NCBI GenBank assembly: GCA_001515945.1
Contig: LOER01000033.1
Span: 62,001-126,000, forward strand
Direction of reading: 5' to 3'
DNA: 64,000 nucleotides
From: Desulfitibacter sp. BRH_c19
GTDB taxonomy: Bacteria > Bacillota > DSM-16504 > Desulfitibacterales > Desulfitibacteraceae
Shown: positions 8,392-17,255 of the stretch, one piece after another
Layout of the letters: each line of letters opens with the position of its first letter
How positions within the stretch are numbered: position 1 is the stretch's first letter
Notes under the pieces: generated by a model
What the model saw: the letters and a program-made list of their open reading frames with translations, nothing else
The model's database searches: none
What the model was told of the DNA's origin: nothing
Made by a program: the position numbers and the translations under genes

Positions 8392-9513
8392 TTAACTACT
8401 TTTCCGATCCTCTATCAATGAAAGTAGGGGATACATGTCATTATAATGCTTTTGAATAAACATGGGATTTCGTTTTTTATAAAGCTTTTTTGCCAGTTTA
8501 TCGGCAATTGGCAGGAGGATTCTCTCATGGGCACATAATACTGGTGAAACCTTTTCTATACTGCCTGTTGCCTGCTTATTCAAGCATCCGCAATGATGAT
8601 TGCAGCGGTTTCTGATTGCACACTCACCACACTCTTTCTTTTCAACTTCATTTAGTGTGTAGAGAGCCTCCCTTCTTTTCTCGATTATACCAGCATCCAC
8701 ATTACCAATGGTGCTGTCCTTTTCACCGACAAATTGAACACATGGATATAATGTACCATCAGGACCAACCGATATTTGTTTTTTTCCTAGCTCACAGCGT
8801 TCTTTTCCATATGTTTGACCGTTAATATGAGAACTTATTTTAACCTCAAAGGGACTAAGATAAAATTTATTTTCTGCTAGTGTCATTTCCAGATAAAAAG
8901 CTGCCAGCTCCTTGTACTGTTTCTCTAATTTCTTCATATCCCTATCCGTCCATACTGCAGCATAATTTAATGAACATATTAAATACCTAAAGCCTCTCTG
9001 ATACAGATATTGAACTGATTCAGCATACAAATCCACCGTATCTGGATTGACCACCATAAGTACAGGTGCATAGGGACGTTGTGAAAGCAGCAGCTCCATT
9101 TTGCTGCTAAGCTTCTTAAATGTTCCACGACCATCATTATCCACGCGGTGCTTGTCATGGGCTTCTTGTACACCGTCATGGCTTAGGGCAATAAAAAGAT
9201 TATGCTTTAAGGAGAACTCCATAAATGCTTCATCCAGTAAAAGCCCATTAGTGGTAACCTTATAGTGAAATCTACAATCATTGTTTTTTTCCATCCACCT
9301 GCAGTATTCTACAGTTTCATAAATTATATCTTTGCATAAAAGGGGTTCTCCTCCAAAAAATATGATGCCCACAGAATTTTTTTCATTTGCCGCCATATTC
9401 ACCGTTTTTACAACCGTCTCTTTATTCATTTTAAGGATATGACCCTTGTCCACATAACAGTATTTGCAAGCCATGTTGCAGTTATTTGATAAATGTAATG
9501 TATAATGCATCAT
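8392..9513 (-). CDS. Radical SAM/SPASM domain enzyme
   Basis: Radical S-adenosylmethionine enzyme of 373 residues. C12, C16 and C19 (CNMACKYC) bind the SAM-cleaving cluster, and FFGGEPLL is the SAM-binding GGE motif. A C-terminal SPASM region (from about residue 240) holds GPDGTLYPCVQF and a Cys-rich run CGECAIRNRCNHHCGC, typical of auxiliary-cluster maturases that modify peptides or proteins. It starts 7 bp after the stop of the lipoprotein gene at 9521-10321 and precedes the propeller lipoprotein, so the three are almost certainly co-transcribed. The likely substrate is the upstream protein (inference). An anaerobic sulfatase-maturase role is less likely because no sulfatase is near. Confidence 0.88.
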   Translation of the reverse strand: MMHYTLHLSNNCNMACKYCYVDKGHILKMNKETVVKTVNMAANEKNSVGIIFFGGEPLLCKDIIYETVEYCRWMEKNNDCRFHYKVTTNGLLLDEAFMEFSLKHNLFIALSHDGVQEAHDKHRVDNDGRGTFKKLSSKMELLLSQRPYAPVLMVVNPDTVDLYAESVQYLYQRGFRYLICSLNYAAVWTDRDMKKLEKQYKELAAFYLEMTLAENKFYLSPFEVKISSHINGQTYGKERCELGKKQISVGPDGTLYPCVQFVGEKDSTIGNVDAGIIEKRREALYTLNEVEKKECGECAIRNRCNHHCGCLNKQATGSIEKVSPVLCAHERILLPIADKLAKKLYKKRNPMFIQKHYNDMYPLLSLIEDRKSS

Positions 9514-9520
9514 CCATCAC

Positions 9521-10321
9521 CTATATGATTTCCTGAGCTTTAAGCCACTCAAGAAAACCCTTTACTTGCTCTCTCAGCTCGGCTGATGCCAATTCCTTGG
9601 TTTTTAGCTCCATTTCTGCATAGTCATATTGTTCAATACCTAGCTCCCTCAATTCCTCATAGGGTGTCATGGGATTATAGAATATTCCCAGGTTAAAATC
9701 ACCATTTTTCCCATTTGTTCCCTGCTGCAGCAGCTTTGCAGTAGATAAAAAGTCAAAATCATCTACCGATGACCTTATGTCCTGCTTTTTCTGCCATTGT
9801 TCATAATCTTCTCTTGATACAAATTCAAAGCCTATTTTTTTTGAAGCATCGTATCCGTCTAATGTAAGATCTCCCCTTCTTGTAGCATCTATTGCTTTCC
9901 CATCTCCTAAATAGAATTTGGTTTCAGGGATTTCCACTCCCTTTAAATCAAGAGCTTTTCTTTCAAACACAATATTATATTTTCCTGCCTCTGCCTGTAT
10001 CACATCAAAGGCTTCTTCCTCTGATAAAAATGACGGGGGTGCCACAGATACACAACCAAAGCTTCCCCTTCCATTGCCATTTTCAAAAATGGGAGCTACT
10101 GCTACTTTGTTGAGCTGACTTTTTGAAATTGATCCACCCTCGTCAGTCGATGTGCTGCAGCCAACCAATGAAAAAGCCAAAATCGAAGTTAGTGCAGCAC
10201 CAATATAGATATTACCCTTCCATCTTATTGGGACTGTCTTTAACAGATCGGGATTCTCTAACAATACAGATTTTTCCGGATATGTGGGAGCCTTGTATTT
10301 TTTGACAGGTCTTAGATTCAT
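9521..10321 (-). CDS. Lipoprotein with leader-like N-terminus, likely radical SAM partner
   Basis: A 266-residue protein of no function I can name. Residues 1-38 are a basic, proline-containing cytoplasmic stretch (KKYKAPTYPEK, then NPDLLKTVPIRWKG) that resembles a recognition leader more than a signal peptide. A membrane segment (39-54) follows and ends in SLVGC with C55 as a possible lipidated Cys. After a short linker comes NGNGRGSFGCVSVAPP (81-96) and then SFLSEEEAFDVI. The Gly/Ser/Cys-rich segment is a plausible modification site. It is the first gene of the operon and is followed after 7 bp by the radical SAM/SPASM gene. I have an impression, not checked, that this pair recurs in other clostridia. 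Confidence 0.75.
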   Translation of the reverse strand: MNLRPVKKYKAPTYPEKSVLLENPDLLKTVPIRWKGNIYIGAALTSILAFSLVGCSTSTDEGGSISKSQLNKVAVAPIFENGNGRGSFGCVSVAPPSFLSEEEAFDVIQAEAGKYNIVFERKALDLKGVEIPETKFYLGDGKAIDATRRGDLTLDGYDASKKIGFEFVSREDYEQWQKKQDIRSSVDDFDFLSTAKLLQQGTNGKNGDFNLGIFYNPMTPYEELRELGIEQYDYAEMELKTKELASAELREQVKGFLEWLKAQEII

Positions 10322-10430
10322 ATTATTTCATCCTTTCTAGTTATCGCCTATACTTGTTTGACGGCTATACTCCCTCATTTGTTCACTACTCTCCAACACG
10401 TCCCGGATCTACTGCCTTATTATAAAATAA

Positions 10431-11678
10431 TTAGCGTGTTGCTATTTTCAAGACATCCCACATATCAGTAGATATTAAGCCTAATCTCCATAAAGCTATT
10501 CCTTGCAAATTGTATCTTTTCGCAATGCCTATTTTAGATAGAATGCTGTCTGGTGTTTCGTATGGAGCAGATATACCTAGTACTAATTTTTCAGCTGGAA
10601 CATAAGCAATAGCCATTTCAACAGCTTGTAACACTCGATTTATAGGTTCTGGTTTGGGTCCATAGTCATAAGCCATAATAATAATAGTGTCTGCTACTTC
10701 TCCCAACGCCTTGTAATCATATCCATTATATGCACTATTGGGGGGATGAATTGTCAGCGTAAGGGTTTTATTATTGGCGTGTAATTCTTCAGATAAAAGC
10801 CTAACAAACCTTGTAAACCTTTTTTGTTCATCTAACAAGGCTTCTCCTTTTTCAGAAAGCCCTAGACTCTCGAAATTAAGATTAACCCCTCCATACATTA
10901 CTACTTCTGCTAAAATGCTATTAATAGAATTTTTCATTGCTTCCTCATTTGCTATTATAGAGGAAATGGTACCATCACCATTGGTAATGTGTATTAACAT
11001 TTCCGTAGCCAAATTAAAGTCGTAGGCAGTTGTTAGAACAGCCTCCCACCCAGCTGGCCTTTGCCAACCAGTTTTACTGTTAAGAAGCAGATTGCCTTCT
11101 CTATCCATGCTGTACCAACCAAAAGCTAATTCATCTACCACATCAGTATTTCCTTTAGCAGCTTCTGGATATGGCGCTCCAAAAAGATTAGTCCAACTGC
11201 TTGTCCTAGTATCACCAAGGGCGTAAAAACCTATGACTTTCATCTCAGCAGGTGCAGATATAATTTTCACTTCATTTCTAGAGCCAATCCATTCTACATT
11301 ACAATTAAAAGCTTCGCTAAAAAAGCGAAGTGGAATCAGAGTCCTTCCATTAATAATTTGTGGAGAAACGTCTAGTGTTACAGCCATTTCATTTATGTAT
11401 GCTGTGCTGCTGCCAATTTGTAGCTGAATGCTTGTCCCTTTATCTGTAGCATTTATTGTTTGACTGCCACCGTCCCATTCAACTTTTACATTTAAGTCCT
11501 CTGCAATAGCACGAAATGGAACCAAGGTGCGTCCGTTTTCAATTATCGGTTCTACATCAAAGTTTGTTGGTAAACCATCCACAAGAACAGAAATTCTTTC
11601 CTCTTGAGCAAAAGTAATTGGTGACAAGCTAAATATTATACAGATACTCAAGAAAAGCACACCAATTAAACGTTTCAT
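10431..11678 (-). CDS. Stalk-domain protein with glycoside hydrolase family 18-like domain
   Basis: Secreted 415-residue protein. It has a signal peptide (1-25), a copper amine oxidase N-terminal-like stalk domain (about 28-140, two halves each with the NGRTL(V/I)P(F/L)R motif), and a GH18-like barrel (145-415). The catalytic strand reads GGVNLNFES with the acid E270 kept, but the usual DxxDxDxE aspartates replaced by N or G. The domain is closest in style to spore-cortex or wall chitinase-like proteins such as YaaH. Peptidoglycan or other polysaccharide binding or hydrolysis outside the cell is inferred. GGGGGAG precedes the ATG. It appears to be transcribed alone. Confidence 0.85.
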   Translation of the reverse strand: MKRLIGVLFLSICIIFSLSPITFAQEERISVLVDGLPTNFDVEPIIENGRTLVPFRAIAEDLNVKVEWDGGSQTINATDKGTSIQLQIGSSTAYINEMAVTLDVSPQIINGRTLIPLRFFSEAFNCNVEWIGSRNEVKIISAPAEMKVIGFYALGDTRTSSWTNLFGAPYPEAAKGNTDVVDELAFGWYSMDREGNLLLNSKTGWQRPAGWEAVLTTAYDFNLATEMLIHITNGDGTISSIIANEEAMKNSINSILAEVVMYGGVNLNFESLGLSEKGEALLDEQKRFTRFVRLLSEELHANNKTLTLTIHPPNSAYNGYDYKALGEVADTIIIMAYDYGPKPEPINRVLQAVEMAIAYVPAEKLVLGISAPYETPDSILSKIGIAKRYNLQGIALWRLGLISTDMWDVLKIATR

Positions 11679-11779
11679 TTTATCTCCCCCATTATGATAT
11701 TAATACTTAAGTCACTTCTCCTATTATTATTGGATTATTGATAAGCCTGATAGCTGATAGTCTTAAGTATATTACTGCA

Positions 11780-13549
11780 TCATTTAGTAACGCATATACC
11801 GCTTTCACTAGGGTTGAGGCTGTACCAGAACACGATGCGACCATCTTCCAATACGCCTAGTATATGTGTTTGAGCAGCCTTGACTGAGGCAATATTTTGC
11901 TCAACTTTGAAGGTTTTCAAGTTAAGGCGATTGATATAACTCATATTATTTGCATTATCACTATTGTCCCAGACCGTTGTTATAAAAGAGGCATACTCCT
12001 GCCCTACATAACAATATTCAGGGAAACGAATGTAGCCTGTGTCACCAGGGTTATCCAACTCAATTTCTGTTACGACACCAGACATAAAATCCAAATATAA
12101 GCTTTTAGGAGTAGATGTTTGATTCTTAGAATCATAAATATGTGTATTTACTTCAAGTGAACCTGTATCATAATGAATATTTCCTGTGGAAGAGCATTCC
12201 GCAGTTATATCAAAGGTCTTTACTGTATCCTTTTCTAGGTCGCACAGGGTATAACCCATAGTGTTTTCATAGCCGCTCATAATAGTTATAACCTTTTTAT
12301 CTTCTGCAACAAACCTAGGAAGAAAGTGATAGGAATTATCAATTAAACTACTTTCTTCAATTGGTACTGTTTTTGAAAGAAGCTGCTCACTATTATCACT
12401 AGTATTAAAAAGCTTAACGCCTATATTATCAGTAAAAACATATTTTGTAAGATCCCTTGATACATCATAACCACCAAAGAAAACATCAGGGTTTCCCTTT
12501 TCGTCGGTAGTTGACATTGGGTCAACTTTTTCCGCTATTACTATTGGTATTGGGGTCTCTTCTAGATTCTCAAGGTTTTTATCAACGGTTATTATTTTAT
12601 TAGGGAGACGTACTACAACTTTTTCACCTGCTACCTTAACGTCAGAGTATGCAAAGTTATTGCCAAGATCAAGCGCCTTTTCTATCTCCATTGTAAGGGG
12701 ATTCATCAGCATTAATGAACCATTCTTTCCTTTTGCATAAGGTGTGTAAGCAAGAATCACCCTGTCCTCAGTTTCCCCAACCATTGAAAGCTCTTGCATT
12801 TGCCCATCAAAACCTACAATTTTGTCAAAATGTTCATAATCCCCCGTTAAGACGACCAGGTTGTTATTTATCCATTCTCGTTTGCCCTTATCAAAATATA
12901 GGCTGCCGTCATCATGCTGCCTTAGCGTATAGGTCATTGTACTATCTACTTTTCGGGTGCGGTATGTATCATATGACACTAAAACTGCTTTAATTGAACC
13001 GTCGCTATTTCTAGTAACCTTATCAAGATGCATGCCCCAAGAGTTGTTCTCAGTATTAGCCGGACGGCTCGTTCTTCCGCCAAGAGCAAAAATAAAAGCA
13101 CTTTTCTGGGAGTCATAGTAATAATCTTCAACTTCCGACAAATCTAGGCTGTTCAAATTAAAGTAACGCTGTGCATATTCAAGAACAGTATCGAGGGGGA
13201 ACAGCCGCAGATAGCCACCCTCGTCAGCTATGGCTAAACCATCCTCACCATGCTCCAATGTATACTTTTCCCATGCGTATTTGGCTATGTTAACCGGGTC
13301 TATTTCACTTGGAGCATTGAACTCAGGAGTGTTACCTATAGTAGTTATTGTATCATATAAATACTCCTGCCATAGCCTTTCCATCTCTAATGGATCAGTT
13401 ATGTCCCCGATTTGCTGATCTAATTCCTGTTTTTGTTCAGGTACAGAGGAATTATTTGACAGCTGGCCAGAATTATTTTTGCATCCAGAAACACTTAACA
13501 AAAGGACCACCATGACCATGACGAGGATTATAGTTTTATTATTCTTCAC
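11780..13549 (-). CDS. Lipoprotein, propeller-like, function unknown
   Basis: A 589-residue exported lipoprotein. The signal peptide ends LLLSVSGC with C23 lipidated, followed by a Ser/Asn/Gln linker. The rest has many short beta-strand-like blocks (for example VGFDGQMQELSMVGE, RLPNKIITVDKNL, FFGGYDVSRDLTKYVF) suggesting a beta-propeller, but no named repeat is clear. The frame is open from a GTG at 13561, but AGGGGGTG is better spaced for the GTG at 13549. It resembles the lipoprotein at 5994-8324 in style only. No catalytic motif was recognised. Confidence 0.75.
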   Translation of the reverse strand: MKNNKTIILVMVMVVLLLSVSGCKNNSGQLSNNSSVPEQKQELDQQIGDITDPLEMERLWQEYLYDTITTIGNTPEFNAPSEIDPVNIAKYAWEKYTLEHGEDGLAIADEGGYLRLFPLDTVLEYAQRYFNLNSLDLSEVEDYYYDSQKSAFIFALGGRTSRPANTENNSWGMHLDKVTRNSDGSIKAVLVSYDTYRTRKVDSTMTYTLRQHDDGSLYFDKGKREWINNNLVVLTGDYEHFDKIVGFDGQMQELSMVGETEDRVILAYTPYAKGKNGSLMLMNPLTMEIEKALDLGNNFAYSDVKVAGEKVVVRLPNKIITVDKNLENLEETPIPIVIAEKVDPMSTTDEKGNPDVFFGGYDVSRDLTKYVFTDNIGVKLFNTSDNSEQLLSKTVPIEESSLIDNSYHFLPRFVAEDKKVITIMSGYENTMGYTLCDLEKDTVKTFDITAECSSTGNIHYDTGSLEVNTHIYDSKNQTSTPKSLYLDFMSGVVTEIELDNPGDTGYIRFPEYCYVGQEYASFITTVWDNSDNANNMSYINRLNLKTFKVEQNIASVKAAQTHILGVLEDGRIVFWYSLNPSESGICVTK

Positions 13550-13749
13550 TAGGAATAACACCCCCTGTTATTACTTTTTTAGACAACTTTTTAAATTCAC
13601 CTACTATAACCAATCATTTCAATGCCCATTGCAATAAAATCTACTACTTTAATGTCCGCTCTGATATTTATTATTTTTTGGTTATATCTACTGTCTTTTA
13701 TGAGATACTAAATTAAGAAACAAATTTTCTTTAATAGGTGTTGGGTTAT

Positions 13750-14238
13750 ATGTCAAAACTAACAAAATTAGCGGCATCAGTCATTGGAGTTGTTATAATT
13801 ATTTTGCTCATTACTTATGGCTCTTTCATGGGTGTATATTACTATACTTCTACTCCAGAATTCTGTAGTGGTTGCCACTATATTAAACCCTATGTTACTT
13901 CATGGAATAATTCACCCCATCAGGATGTTAATTGCCTGCAGTGTCATGAACCTACAGGCTCTTTAGGCAAACTACACTCAAAGTCTAGAGGATTAAATTA
14001 TTATGTTTCTGATATTACTGAGAATTACGTAATGCCTATTATTAGTGCTTCATATATTAATAATAAAGGCTGTTTTGGATGTCATACCGGACAATACCCA
14101 AATTTCCCCAACGCAGTTACGATTAAGAACAATCAAGATCATTTAGAATATCTTAAGGAAGATAGGACTTGTTCATCATGCCATAATGATACAGGTCATG
14201 AAACAAATATAGGTATAGATGAAATATTTATAGACTAA
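13750..14238 (+). CDS. Tetraheme cytochrome c, NapC/NrfH-like
   Basis: Membrane-anchored c-type cytochrome of 162 residues. An N-terminal helix (about 8-26) anchors it outside the cell membrane. Four CxxCH heme sites follow: CSGCH, CLQCH, CFGCH and CSSCH. Size and layout fit the NapC/NirT/NrfH group, which takes electrons from menaquinol and passes them to a periplasmic-side reductase. No reductase is adjacent, so the terminal acceptor is unknown. The frame is open from a GTG at 13738; the ATG at 13750 is better spaced from AGGTG. It is followed by a CGAAACGTCCCC-type hairpin. Confidence 0.85.
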   Translation: MSKLTKLAASVIGVVIIILLITYGSFMGVYYYTSTPEFCSGCHYIKPYVTSWNNSPHQDVNCLQCHEPTGSLGKLHSKSRGLNYYVSDITENYVMPIISASYINNKGCFGCHTGQYPNFPNAVTIKNNQDHLEYLKEDRTCSSCHNDTGHETNIGIDEIFID

Positions 14239-14242
14239 AACC

Positions 14243-14267
14243 TGACAGACGAAACGTCCCCTTGTCA
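14243..14267 (+). repeat. CGAAACGTCCCC short hairpin repeat, copy 1
   Basis: TGACA and TGTCA flank GACGAAACGTCCCCT just after the cytochrome gene. The same core recurs at 30984-31008 and, changed, at 32785-32811 and 22620-22650. It resembles REP-type intergenic palindromes. Confidence 0.65.
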
Positions 14268-14328
14268 CCTCCTTATGAAATAAATCGGATCCACCGTTTG
14301 CGATAACAATTCCTCACCTCTTTGAAAA

Positions 14329-15108
14329 TCAAGCTAACCATTCCTCTTCTTCTCTGATCTCCAAGTAGAAAGACATCATGGCAAAAATAACAGCCGTTCC
14401 TAAATATCCATAGATGAGAATGGCTATAAAGGCAAGTATTGGGGAAGCTGCAACCATGTAATTGGCTATAATGCTAAAAATGGAAGCAAAGAGGGCTATC
14501 AAAAAAACAAAGGAAAATACTTTTCCTAGATTAGCTTTAATTAGATTCCAAGACCTTTTAGCACCATCTATAACGTCAGTATTTTCTACAACTATTGCGT
14601 AGTCCCAGAAGATAAGTAGAAAAGCAACGATAAAAACTCCTATCAACAGAATCAAGGCTACTGGACCCAAAATAAGTGCAATTGGAATAAACGCAAGGAC
14701 AACAAGAAAAATAACTACAAGCTGAAGTAAGAAACGTCCAAAGAACTTTTTGCCATAAGTGATAAAAGTATCCACACTAAAGCTCTCCCCCCGCAGTCCT
14801 GAAAGAACACTTCCTAGAAAAGCACCCGTGAGAAAGGCGGAAGCAATTAAGAAAAAAGCAAATAACAAGACAGCAACAACCCCACCCAAATAAGCAAAAG
14901 GTAGATTAACTATAAATCCACCGCCTGCCTGTTGAGGTTCAGCCAGCACCTGAGTAAGACTTGGAATAGCTGAAGGAATACTAAATTTAATATTAAAATC
15001 CTGTGAGCGTTGCAAGATATCTCCTAACTGTATTAAATCAAGTACGACTGCTAAAAAAACCAATGGTAGAAATTTTGGTGTTAAAGAAAAACCTTTATTT
15101 AGATGCAA
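14329..15108 (-). CDS. Integral membrane protein, function unknown
   Basis: About 260 residues with six likely membrane helices (near 15-30, 75-110, 128-150, 152-175, 200-222 and 228-250), Gly/Ala/Ile/Leu-rich. It has the general look of glycerophosphodiesterase-type membrane-domain or DUF975-like proteins, with the polar segment DVIDGAKRSWNLIKANLGKVF between helices. The start is ambiguous: TTG at 15117 is only one base from AAAGG, while TTG at 15108 is ten bases away. Either overlaps the end of the sigma-like gene, indicating translational coupling in the anti-sigma operon. Confidence 0.7.
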   Translation of the reverse strand: MHLNKGFSLTPKFLPLVFLAVVLDLIQLGDILQRSQDFNIKFSIPSAIPSLTQVLAEPQQAGGGFIVNLPFAYLGGVVAVLLFAFFLIASAFLTGAFLGSVLSGLRGESFSVDTFITYGKKFFGRFLLQLVVIFLVVLAFIPIALILGPVALILLIGVFIVAFLLIFWDYAIVVENTDVIDGAKRSWNLIKANLGKVFSFVFLIALFASIFSIIANYMVAASPILAFIAILIYGYLGTAVIFAMMSFYLEIREEEEWLA

Positions 15109-15544
15109 TTTTTTCAAACCTTTCTGTCATTTTTTTATCATTAACTAATCTACAGACCTCACAACGTCCCGTTGCAAGTAGCTGTTGTATTATTTCTATT
15201 TTTATATTCATAAAGCCTGCAACTTGGGAAGAAGAAAAGCCACAGATGTCACGTAACACCACAGTAAATCTTTCACTAGCTGGCAAAGTGTTGAGAATTG
15301 CCTGCAGCTGACATGATGTGTCCTGCTCTTCAGAATAACCCGGTATATGATAAGGATACTGATTTACTGTTAGATCAACTATCTCTTTCACAGCATATTG
15401 AAACAGTTCCTCATTATCTACAGATATCCCCTGATTTGCTACATTTTCAACAGCATTTAAAGCTATTCTTTCAGCTAGTTGGGTATTTCCTGTTAGCCTA
15501 TATGCGAGGTTATATAGTTTTGTAGGAAGACTTATATGTTTCAT
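15095..15544 (-). CDS. Degenerate sigma-70-like protein
   Basis: A 149-residue protein resembling an ECF sigma factor with a reduced region 2 (LYNLAYRLTGNTQLAERIA) and a recognisable region 4 (ILNTLPASERFTVVLRDICGFSSSQVAGFM), the helix-turn-helix that reads the -35 element. Region 2 lacks most of the core-binding and -10 melting residues, so it may act as a co-regulator or helper for the true sigma factor at 17256-17753. GAGGTG stands before the ATG. It sits between the anti-sigma gene and a membrane protein gene, 18 bp behind the former. Confidence 0.7.
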   Translation of the reverse strand: MKHISLPTKLYNLAYRLTGNTQLAERIALNAVENVANQGISVDNEELFQYAVKEIVDLTVNQYPYHIPGYSEEQDTSCQLQAILNTLPASERFTVVLRDICGFSSSQVAGFMNIKIEIIQQLLATGRCEVCRLVNDKKMTERFEKIASK

Positions 15545-15562
15545 TCCAACACCTCATAAATA

Positions 15563-17047
15563 TTAATAACCTGCAGGAACCTGAAGTTCATATTCTTTGT
15601 CGCCCTGAAGCATTTCTCCGAGACTCTTCAATTCTAATGTAAAGGAACCTTCGTCGGTAAGGTGGACCTCTACTATACCCCTATTACCGTCTGTAGAAGT
15701 TATTCTTCCTTGTCTTTCAAACCCTTCAGGGTTGCTTAAAACTATTTCTGGAAGGTACTCTGGGTAAATAGCATCTTCCCCTTTGAGCATTGTATAGTAT
15801 ATTCTTAAGAGAGAATCTTGCTTGATCAACTTATCAATAACAACCTTATGTGACTCACTGCCTATATTCTCATTTATTTCCCTTTCTTCACCATCTTCCA
15901 AAGAAAGTTCTAGGCTATTTCCTGCAACTATTTCATATAAGTATAGATTAGGCAAGGTAAAGTCCATATATGATGTAGGTTCCAAAAAAGGGTCAAATTC
16001 AAAGGTCACATTTACACCACCAGATGTGGAATCTGTCTGGTAACCTATTGTGTTTAATCCTATCTGCCTCCTATTTGTCGTATCCAAAAGGGAAGCATAG
16101 TCATTGGAAATTGGTATCCCCTCAGGCACTCTGAAAGATCCTCCACTAGCACTTAAAACCTCTCCATTTTCTCCTATTATAGGGCCCTGGGGTGGCATTT
16201 TCCCAAAGCCCATTCCTCGTATTTGCTGATCTAGTGGCCATAGAGCTCTGATGTTTATCTGACTCTTTGTAAGACCAAGCACCACAGAATCTAAATCAAT
16301 TCTAACAGGACCAAACTCTCTGGTTATACTAGGCCACCACTTGCTAGTACTTGCCAAAACAGGGGTTGGATCTACTGGAACGTTAAAAGTCTCTACTGCT
16401 GGTGTCCCCTCAAGCTCAAATTCTACTGCTAACTGCTGAGCCTGGGAATCTAAAGGTTGTAAATTCATTGTATGCTCTATTCCACCATAGCTAAATCCGG
16501 ATAAGGTTTCATAAACCCTACCATCTGAATCCTTAATGGTAACGTGTACTCTATCCTCTTCACTAATAGCTGGATTAGTATTATAGAATAATACTGTCTG
16601 TGCATTATCAAGAAGTGCTCTTGATAGTGTTATTTCATATGGACCTAATTTTTTTGTCTTGTGTACTTCTACAAATAGGTCCTCTTTAATAGCTCTACTG
16701 TACACAGGATCCTGCAATGCTATGCTTTTTCCGAAGTTGTAAGCAGCAATTGCTAAACTTCCTGTTCCAACTACAATTAGCAAAAGGCACAACCATGCAA
16801 CTTTTTTAAATCTGGGCCAAAGAAAAAAAGCAAAGGGTTTTACTTTAACATCTGTATCTATATCTTCCTGTAGCTGGGTATCTGTAAAGAGGGGTTTTTT
16901 GTAAGCCTCTATTTCCAACTGGCACTGGCTACATTCCATTAAATGCTGCCTAACCATTTCACTACTTGCTTGACTTAGCTCTCCGTCTGCATAAACAGGT
17001 ATAAGATCTTGAATTATTGCACATTGAATGTCCTTATTACTTTTCAC
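15563..17047 (-). CDS. Anti-sigma factor with zf-HC2 and DUF4179-like domains
   Basis: Membrane regulator of about 494 residues. The N-terminus has the zinc anti-sigma pattern, a Cys near residue 9 and H-x3-C-x2-C in HLMECSQC near 37-44. A single membrane helix (AWLCLLLIVVGTGSLAIAA) lies near residue 90. A large extracytoplasmic part resembles DUF4179/DUF5643 sensor regions. It should bind and silence the ECF sigma factor encoded just upstream until an envelope signal. GAGGTG favours the GTG at 17047 over that at 17059. Unusually, a terminator at 17134-17178 separates it from the sigma gene. Confidence 0.82.
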   Translation of the reverse strand: MKSNKDIQCAIIQDLIPVYADGELSQASSEMVRQHLMECSQCQLEIEAYKKPLFTDTQLQEDIDTDVKVKPFAFFLWPRFKKVAWLCLLLIVVGTGSLAIAAYNFGKSIALQDPVYSRAIKEDLFVEVHKTKKLGPYEITLSRALLDNAQTVLFYNTNPAISEEDRVHVTIKDSDGRVYETLSGFSYGGIEHTMNLQPLDSQAQQLAVEFELEGTPAVETFNVPVDPTPVLASTSKWWPSITREFGPVRIDLDSVVLGLTKSQINIRALWPLDQQIRGMGFGKMPPQGPIIGENGEVLSASGGSFRVPEGIPISNDYASLLDTTNRRQIGLNTIGYQTDSTSGGVNVTFEFDPFLEPTSYMDFTLPNLYLYEIVAGNSLELSLEDGEEREINENIGSESHKVVIDKLIKQDSLLRIYYTMLKGEDAIYPEYLPEIVLSNPEGFERQGRITSTDGNRGIVEVHLTDEGSFTLELKSLGEMLQGDKEYELQVPAGY

Positions 17048-17133
17048 CTTTAAGTACACCTCACATTTGCTTGTTCTGTATAGTTAGTACCATAAGTCTC
17101 TAATTTGTTACAGTTAAAATAAAAATAATTAAT

Positions 17134-17178
17134 AAAAAATCTCCTTTTTTTGTTTCTAAAATGAAAAGGAGATTTTTA
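17134..17178 (-). terminator. Terminator between ECF sigma and anti-sigma genes
   Basis: AAAAATCTCCTTTT (17135-17148) pairs with AAAAGGAGATTTTT (17164-17177) around a 15-base loop. Read on the minus strand the hairpin ends in a T-run. It would uncouple sigma from anti-sigma transcription or allow partial read-through. A TGTAAC box at 17107-17112 might begin a separate promoter for the anti-sigma gene; that is weak. Confidence 0.8.
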
Positions 17179-17255
17179 GAACTATTATGGGGATTTTTAC
17201 CAACCTGTTTTAAAATACTAGCAACAATTGCGGAACGAACTCCACTAGCACATTC

